A stretch of 64,000 nucleotides of DNA from assembly GCF_029255145.1 (NCBI RefSeq), contig NZ_JAPUVQ010000112.1, positions 4,090 to 68,089 on the forward strand, written 5' to 3'. The notes below the pieces were generated by a model. It was not told the origin of the DNA. It made no database searches and worked only from the letters and a program-made list of their open reading frames with translations. Of this stretch, positions 27,301 to 36,300 are shown piece after piece. Position numbers and translations under genes: made by a program. Positions within the stretch are counted from its first letter, which is position 1; every line of letters starts with the position of its first letter. The DNA is from Accumulibacter sp003538495. GTDB lineage: Bacteria; Pseudomonadota; Gammaproteobacteria; Burkholderiales; Rhodocyclaceae.

Positions 27301-30300
27301 GTGCTGGTCAGCGTCCGTGCCGATGCCTGGAGCGGCATCGCCAGCGTCGTGGCAGAAATGCGCGACAGCCAGGGCAGCGACTGGCAAAGCCTGGCGCTCG
27401 ACGCCGCAGGACGGGTCAAGCTGCTGCCGACGCAGCCGGGCCTGATCGAACTGCGCGTCACGGCCACCGACCGCGACGGCTTCGTCAGCCGCCGCGTCGA
27501 AACGCTACGCGTCAAGGATCCGGCCGACACTACCGCCCCGCTGCTCACCTGGAGCGGGGCGCTGACCGGCGCCAGCGCCGACAGCCAGCCGCGCATGCTA
27601 CGGGCTACCACCGCCGTCGCCGCGCAACTGACCGAAGCGCAACTGCTGGGCTGGCGCCTGCAAATGGCGCCGGCCGTCAGCGGCTCCTGGCAAACGCTCG
27701 CCGAGGCCCAGACCAACGCGGCGGCCAGCCCGATCGCGCAGGCCCTCGCCCTGCCCGATCTCGATCCCCGCCGCTTCGACAACGGCATTTACCGGCTGCG
27801 CCTGGCCGCCTGGGACGTCGCCGGCCGCAGCAGCGAGATCGCCGCCAGGGTGCTCATCGAGACGGCCGACAAGACCTTCGTCAGCCAGCTGCAAACCGAC
27901 GCCAGCGTCACCCTGGCCGGCCACACCCTGGCGCTTGCTCGCCAGTGGCGCGAAGCGGAAGGCGGCACGGCGCTCGACCCGAAGCTCGACGGCGACTTCG
28001 GCAACTGGACGCTGCCGCTGCTCGCCACCCGGCTCACCAGCGACCAGCCGGCGACGCTGGCGAGTGGCGCCACGGCCGCGTGGTCGGAAGGCGCGCGGGT
28101 CTGGCTGAGCGTCCCCGCCGACCTCGCCGACGCCAGCGCCGGCCTGACGAACCTTTCCTTCACCTTGTCGACGCAAAACGAGCGCCTGGGCAGCGATGCG
28201 GGCGCACCGCAGCTCTGGCACCCCCGGTTCACTGCCGACCGGGGCTGGACGCTGCAGGCCCATGCCACAGAAGACCACTCGACGCCGGACAGTCTGCAGC
28301 GTCAGGGCGACCGCCTCTACGAACAGGTCCGCGGTCTGCCTTGGGTGCCTGCGGCCTACACGCTGAGCGCGCCCGACGGCACGCGCTACGCGCTTGACGC
28401 GCAGGGAGCGATCGGCAGCGTGCGCTTCGCCGATGGCCAGACCTGGCTGGTTTCGGACGCCGGCATCGCGGCGGTCGGCGGCGGCCCCGGCGAACGCATC
28501 GACTTCCTGCGCGACAGCTCCGGTCGCATCGTCCGCGTCACCGCGCCCGAGCAAGGCGCGGGCAACGGCCCGGGCCACGCCGGCAGCGGCGCCACGGCGA
28601 TCGCCTACCGTTACGACGGCGCCGGCCGGCTGATCCTGGTCCGCCAGCTCGACGCCGCCGATCTGGGCACGCCGATCGCCTACACTGCCGACGGCCAACC
28701 GGTCGGCGAACCACTCGCCGCAAACCTCGGCGCGGTGACCAACTGGGGCGGCGGCACGGCCAACGCCTGGAGCGGCACGCTCGCCGGCAAGCGGCCTGCC
28801 GACCGGGTCAATCTGGCATTCGCCGTTCGCGAGAGCGAAATGGCATCGACGGTCCCTGCCCCCGGTGCCCGGGGAGCGGTGATCCTGGCGCTGGAGACGA
28901 CGCTTCCGGCCGACGCCGAGGTGGAAGTCGTCGGCGCGCAGATCGTCGGCACGGCGATGGTGAACGGCCAGGTGACCCGGCTGCTGCGGGTCAGCGAAGC
29001 CGGCGTCAAGCTGATTCGCCTGAGCGGCACCGGCCCGGCGCAGCTACGGATCAGCCTGGCTGGCGACCTCAATCGTGACGGTCTGGTCGACGCCATCGAC
29101 AGCCAGGCGTGGCAGCAATCCGAGGCCGCCAACGATGGCCTGGCCGACCTCAACGGCGACGGTCAGATCGGCAGCGCCGACCGCCAGATCCTCTACGCCA
29201 ATACCGGTTTTCGCGCCAATCAGGCGCCCCTCGCCAACACCGACCTCGCTCCGCTCACCACCCACGCCGGACTTGCCAGCCGCGGCGCGCTCGACCAAAT
29301 TGCCGAGGACCGCGAAGGCGACGGCCTGTTCTGGCGCATCCTCGGCAGCACGCACGGCGGCGCCAGACTGGGCGCCGACGGCCAAAGCATCGTTTTCACC
29401 CCGGCAACGGGCCATACCGGCGAAGCCACGGTCACCGTACAGGCCGACGATGGCTTCACTGCCGGCGCCCCGATCGAACTCAGGATCGACGTCAGCAGCG
29501 CCAGGCTGCTGCAACTGCACCTCGCGCAACTGCCGGCGCTGAGCACCGGCCAGTTCGCCCGCCTCCAGGCCACTGCCGACTTCGCGGACGAAAAAGGTGT
29601 GGTCATCACCGATGCCGCCTATCTCACGGTCAGCGCCGCCGCGCTCGGCGCGCTGGGTGGAACCTCGCCAACGCCCTTGCAGGTGGACGATTCGCGCGAC
29701 CTCGTCCAGGCCAGCGGCGCAGGACCGGCACTGCTCGTCGTCACGCGCCTCGACACCGACGGGCGCCTGATCCAGGCGGTGGCGGCGACCAATATCCACG
29801 CCGCGGCCCTGCCCGTCGACCCGGATGCCAGCGACGACGAAAGCGATGCCGCCGGCGACGAAGTGCCGACCGTCGAGCCCGACGTCTACCCGGGAACGCT
29901 CACCCTGGTACCGGGCGACACGCGACAGTTGAAGGTGCACCTGATCGATCCATACCGCGAGCAGCCGATCGACATCCACAGCGCCAGCCAGACGGCCTTC
30001 GCCGGCACGCCGGAAGTGCTGGAAAGCTACACCGACCCGGACACCGGCGAGACCGTCGAACTGCTGATCCCGGCCACCCCGGCGGTGTATAGCGGTACCC
30101 GCTACCTGGTCTCGGACGCCAGCATCGCCAGCGTCAGTGCAGACGGACTGGTTACCGCCGTGCAGGCCGGCCAGGTGACGATCGCGGTCGTCCATCTGGC
30201 GAGCATCGTCGACGACTTCGGCAGCGTCAGCCAGCAGATCATCGGCCAGACCGACATCCGGCTCAACGTGCAAGCCGCCCAGGTCACCGACGACGACCCG

Positions 30301-33300
30301 GCCACCGCCACCCCGGCAGGGATCACCGTCGCCGCCGACGAAGGCGGCGTCGTGCAGGCCGCAAGCGGCGAAACGGTGATGATCGGCGCCGGAGCGCTGG
30401 CGGCGGACACGGTGGTCAGCATCCGGCGGATCGATCTGGCGAACCTCGCCAGCGAAACGGGAATGCCTGTGCCGGAACCGGCGCTCCTGCAGACCCTCGC
30501 GGCGTTCCGCCTCAATCTCGGTGAGCGCCCCAGCACACGCCCCGTCCAGCTGGCGATCCCGCTGCAGGACGATACCGATGTCGCGGTCGGCGACGAGATC
30601 CTCTTTCTGCGGCGCGGCACGGCGCCGGACCTCAACGGCGTGCTGCAGGACAAATGGTGGATCGTCGACAACGGCTTCGTCGGGCTCGATGCGCACGGCA
30701 AGCTTGTCGCCGGCACCGCCAGCCCACCCTACAGCGGCGTCAATGCCTCCGGCGACCTGCTTTGCGTCAAGACCACCGTCAACAGCCAGACCGGCGCGGT
30801 AAAGGTGCAGGGCTCGGGGCTCAACGTCTTCGCCCTGACGATGAATTCGCTGGCCATGGCGATGTCCGCGGGCTTCGCCGAAAGCGGCCTGTCCGGCGTC
30901 GGCACCGCGACCGGGCTGATCGGAACCCTCGCCGGCTTGTCCGAACTGTTCGCCATCAGCATGGACTTCGGCGGCGTGTACCAGGTCCTGCCGCTACAGA
31001 AGAGCAGCGCCAACGGCGAGCTCACGCTGAGCATCGCGTCACCGCCGGCCGGTGGGTCGGGAAGCGCCAGCAATGGGTCGCCGACGATCACCGCTGTCCA
31101 GATGCTGGCCTCGGGCAAGCTCCGGCTGACGCTGGACCAGATCCAGCCCGGGACGGCTGCCGGCATCCCAGCGCAGCCAGCGGCGCTCAGGGTCTGGCTC
31201 TCGCCGGAGGCGCTGACCGTAGACCAGGACGGCAATGCCGGCTCCGAACTCTGGAGCGACCAGCAGCCGACCCGCCGCGACGGCATGCGCCTGTGGCAGC
31301 GGCTGCTCGACGTCGAACCCCTGGCCGCCGGCGCCACCAGCATGACGCTGGACCTCGACCTTCCCGAGCGCTTGGCGATGGGTCTGCACCGGGTGACCGT
31401 TCAACGCCTGCTGCAAACCCTCGACCCGGCGGTTCCCGGCGCGACCCGCTGGCTGGCCGACGGCGACCCCGCCAGCGTCACCGTCGAAGGCCAGACCGAC
31501 TTCAGCGTCGTCACCCAAGACCAGGCCATCCGGATTTTCAGGAACGGCCAGCTGCTCAAGGAAATCGGCTACCAGGATGCCAGCGGCAATCCGGCGAGGG
31601 TCAACGGCAGCAAGACCGACCAGATCGCCTTCAGCCTGGATAACCGCCTGATGTTCGTTGCCGGGACGGGCGGCGAGATCCATGTAATCGATACCGCAAC
31701 CCTGAACCTGGCCGCGACCTTCAGCGTCGGCACCGCCAACGTCAGCAGCCTCGCGGTCTCCGGACAGTCGCTGTATGTCGCCGAAGGCGGCCACTACAGG
31801 CCGGGCGGCCATCGCCTGTTGCGGGTGAACATCGACGAAACCGCTGCCGACTTCCTGGCGATCGAGCAAATCGACCTGCCTGCCGCAGCGAGCGGGTCCA
31901 ACGCACCCTACGGCTACCTCGACCTGGCGATCAGCCATGGTGTGCATTCGTATCTCGCGGTGACCGCCCCCAGGCACAGCGCAGGCGTTGCCACCGGACG
32001 CGGCCAGCCGGAGAGTGGCAAGGTCTTCATCCTCGACCTCGACCAACTGCTTGAACAGCATGGCCACCTCGCGGCAACCGGCGCCGGCGCCTTCCTGCCG
32101 GTCGATTTTCCCGCGCAGCAAGGCAAGGCACCGCAGTTCATTTCGTCTGCGGGAATCCAGGGCAACACGCTCCGCCTGCTGCTGAGCGACGCCCTCGACC
32201 AGAATGCCGGACTGGCGACGGTGACCGTCGACTTGCGCGATACCGGCCAGTTCAATGGCGCAGCGGTGTTCAGGCAGGTCGCGATGTCGGGTACGCTGCC
32301 CGGGATCAGCCGCCTGGACGGGAGCTATCAGCTGAACATCCAGCGGGCGCAGTCGCCCGCGGCCGTCGTCGCCCACAACGGCATCGACTACGCGCTCGTT
32401 GCCGACTACTTTTTCGACTTTGTCGATCCACTGTACGGCCTTGACGACCCGCAGAACGGCGCCCGACAGATGGGAGGCAAAATCGGCATCGTCAAGGACC
32501 CCTTCGGCGCCCATCCGGAATACCTGGGTGCGACGTCGCCGATCATCGACGCCAACTTTTCTCGTCTGCAGGTGACCGGCGCCGGCCGGACGCTGTGGGC
32601 CGACATCCGCTACTGGCCGACGATCGGCGAAGCGCCGCCAGCAAGCGGGATGCTGGTCTGGGATCTGGAGCAACTGCTTGCCGCCGCAGAAAGGAATTCG
32701 CTCGCCAGGCAGGCATCGACGAAGCCGCTTCCGATCGATCGTGAGCGCGTCAATGGCGTCACCAGCCAGGTCGTCACGCCCAGCAAGCATGATCTCGCGA
32801 ACAGCCAGCAGCTGACTTCCGGCTGGGTGTACGGGATGGCCACCAGCACCTTCCTGAATCCGGATGCGGTGGAATTCACGACGCCAGTCGATGGCGGCCA
32901 CTTCCTGAAGACGAGCATCGAGCCCGACCCTGACCACCAGGTACCCGTGTTGAACTACGGCGACATCGTCCGGGTAGACCTCTTCAAGCTGATCCGCGAT
33001 CAGTACGCCAACACCCTCGCCGGGTTGAAGGACGCGGATCTCCTCGTCAATTGGGACAACATCGAGGCCAGCGGCGCGGCGCAAGTCGTCAAGGATGCCA
33101 AGGGCTTCCTGCTCACCGCCGAACGCGAGGACGGACTGGCTTCGGTGGCAGCCGCTACCGCACCGACCTACAAGGGGCTGCAGGCGGTAAACACCGACCA
33201 GGGCAAGAAGACGCTCAGCCAAAGCGGCGTCATCTTCCTGGCGCCGATCATTGACGTCAATCGCCTCCGGATGGGCAGAGACCTGCCTGCTGGCGACATC

Positions 33301-36300
33301 TCGATTACGATCAAGGGATTCGACCGGAAAGACCCGGAAAAGGCCCTGTCACTGAAACTGCGCGTGGTCGACTACCAGAAAGCGCCCGACACGGTCTTCT
33401 TTGGCGATCGGCCGCTGAACAATCCGGGGTATCACGCGTTCGCGCTGGAAAGTTCCGTCGGTGCTGGCGCAGAGAACACCAACCAACCACTCGATGTGTG
33501 GCGGGTGGAGCAGAGATTGCGGTATCTTGGGTTCCCTGCCTATCAGAAAGGCTCAGGCACCAACATCAAGGACTACACCGTTGATGGAAGATTCGACGGG
33601 GACGAAAAAGCTGCCCTCAAGCTGTTCGAAAAAATCATTCGCTTCCGCGTGCCGGGCGAACCTGGTTATTCGAAGGACGGAACAGTGAGCAATGGAAAGC
33701 CGGACCCGAAGGCGGTTGGCAACAACAAGTACACCGGCGATTTCAACGGCGCCGACGGGGCGATCGCGCCCATTGATGGGCCGATCATCCCCGGCGACAA
33801 CACCAGCGGAACATCCATCGAGTGGCTAAGCGCGTACAACGCGCCGCACTGGATGGATATTGGCGGGCAGATGGAATACCGGGGGAACACACAGCAAACG
33901 AGCTACAGCCTACCCCGATGGCAAAATGGCGACTCAAAGAAAGAGACCTATGGTGTCAGTTGGATGCGCGACTTGATGCGGGCTCAAGAATACGCTGATC
34001 CGCGATACCTGGCGGGCTTGACAACTACCGGATCCCGATTCACCGCTGGAATTGATGGAAATGGAGGCAACCCGGGCAAACATAGTGCCCACTGGCTGGG
34101 AATGAGCTTTGATCTTTCCGTCAAGCCCTATCTGGATGGGTATTTCATGAGTAGCCAAGCGGCCGAATTCCCGGCGACAATCACCATTGGAACTCTGACA
34201 GCGCCCATTCCAGCGAAGAACAACGACTTCGCCTGGAGCAATGTCGCTGCCTTGGAATTAGCTGAGCAACTAAAAAATGAGCTCGATCCGGTTCATGGGA
34301 ACGACTTCATGGGCAACGCCCTGCGCAACTTCCTAGCACTATATTCGGTGACGAGACAGGATCCACTTCCGTCCAGCTTTGGCGTGGATTCCCTGCCCGC
34401 TCGCAATGGGGAACGGGTTCGTAGTGCTCTCTTCGGCGATGGGGCGTTGACCGGCAGCCTGATCCAGCGAGTTATCGTCGGAGGAAGTGGGCCCGGTGAA
34501 GCGCAGCATCTTCGAATGGGCGAAATCCTCGACTTGCTTGGGCTGAGTGGCTGGCGAAGGCTCCAAGTTTCACCGCACCATCATCACTTCCACGTGGACC
34601 TCCACGCCCCAAGGCTTGCGAAAATCAGTAATTCCTCGTCTTTAATCGCTTCGTCTGTTTCGGCAAAACCGTCCGTAGAGGAGAGCACAATGGTTCCGAT
34701 GGATATTCAACCGCTCTACGAAAGCCGTGACTTTTCCGTTCTGGTGGCGCAAGTAGCGCCGCTTGGGAATTACGACGCAGTCCTAGGACAGTGTCGGTTT
34801 GCGGAGCCAGGAGCCCCACTTGATTCTGCGATCAATGGGATTCCGGTTCTAAGCCCTGTTGCCCAGTTCCTAAGGCTCCGACCAGGCCAGCGTCTTACTG
34901 ATGTGCAAGTGAGAGTACTAAATCCACCCAAGCACGGCATCCTTGAGCTCGACCCGCACGAATCGTACCCGACCGGCGGCAACCATCACTACTTTCCGAA
35001 TGTTGATTATCGAGGAAAAGATCAGATAACTTTCGAGGTACAAGCTAACGGCAAGCGATTTAAGGTCGTCTTTACCATGTACGTCGCCGACAGTGTCGAT
35101 AATGTTCCGGCAGACATGCTAATAAAATGTCCTAGGGAACATCTCTATTATCGGATTTCGTCACCAAGCGACAACGCAAATCTAAGAGAAGTATCTGTCG
35201 ATGGGCAACCGCCAATCTACGCCGTGCTGCCAGTGTCCCACGCGGACGCTATGATCGCAGAATATGATAATGTCGCCCTGGTACGCAGTGAACTTGCACA
35301 TGCCGCCTTAGGGGAGGCATTTAGCGAAGGCCGCAACTTTACCATCACCCTCTCCCCCACCGCCGCCGGCCACGGCTGGTTCATCGACCCCACCCCCGCC
35401 GACAACGCGGAATTCCTTCCCACCAGCAATCCCCTGGAGTGGATCGCCAGGCCGGGTGGCGGCGCCGAAGGCAGGGTGGACCTGCGCACCGTCCTGCTGC
35501 ACGAGTACGGCCACGTCGTTGGACTGGAGCACACCGCCGACAGCCACGACCTGATGGCGTCGACGCTCCTTCCCGGCGTCCGCCGGCTGCCCTCTTCCAG
35601 CGAACTCGCCGCCCTGCGTGGGCTGCTCTTCGGCGCCGACTCGGCACCGCTGCCCTACGACCCGTTCACCCCACCCGGCGCACCGCTGCCGCTGAGCCGC
35701 AGCCTGGGAAGCTCGCACAGCAGCCGCATCCGGCCCTCGGAGCCGGCCGATTCGAGTGCCGGCAGCCAGCGTCCTGGCCGCAGCCAGTTCGACACCGCCG
35801 CCAACCTGACGCTGGAGAACCCGACCTTCACCAACGGCAGCGGCTGGACCACCACCGGCGAAGTCCTCTTCGTCGGGGACAGCGCCACCCTGAAGGAAAG
35901 CGCCGCGACACAGACCCGGCTCAATCAGGCTTTCGTGATCGGCGCCAACGATCGCTTCCTGGCTTTCAACTTGAGCGGCATCGCCCTCGATGATATCGAT
36001 GGCGCCCCCGACGACGCCTTCGAAGTCGCCCTCATCGACGCCAGCAGCGGCCGCTCGCTGCTGCCTGGCACCGGTCTGGCCGACAGTGACGCAATCCTCA
36101 ACCTGCAGGCCGACGGCAGCGAGCACCTGGCGGCGGGCGTCACGATCGTTGGCAACCCGGACGGTAGCCGCAGCGTCCTCATCGACCTGGCCGGCGTTGC
36201 CGCCGGCACGGTGGCAAACCTGTCCTTCGACCTGATTGGCTTCGGACGGGGCGCCGCTGCCACCAGCAGCCAGGTCACGATCAGTCAGCTCCGGCTCGGC

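Noticed and set aside
28350..28650. RHS toxin delivery core in the giant protein
   Set aside because: Only one or two YD-like units are present, with no RHS shell repeats, no core-associated cleavage motif and no variable toxin end.
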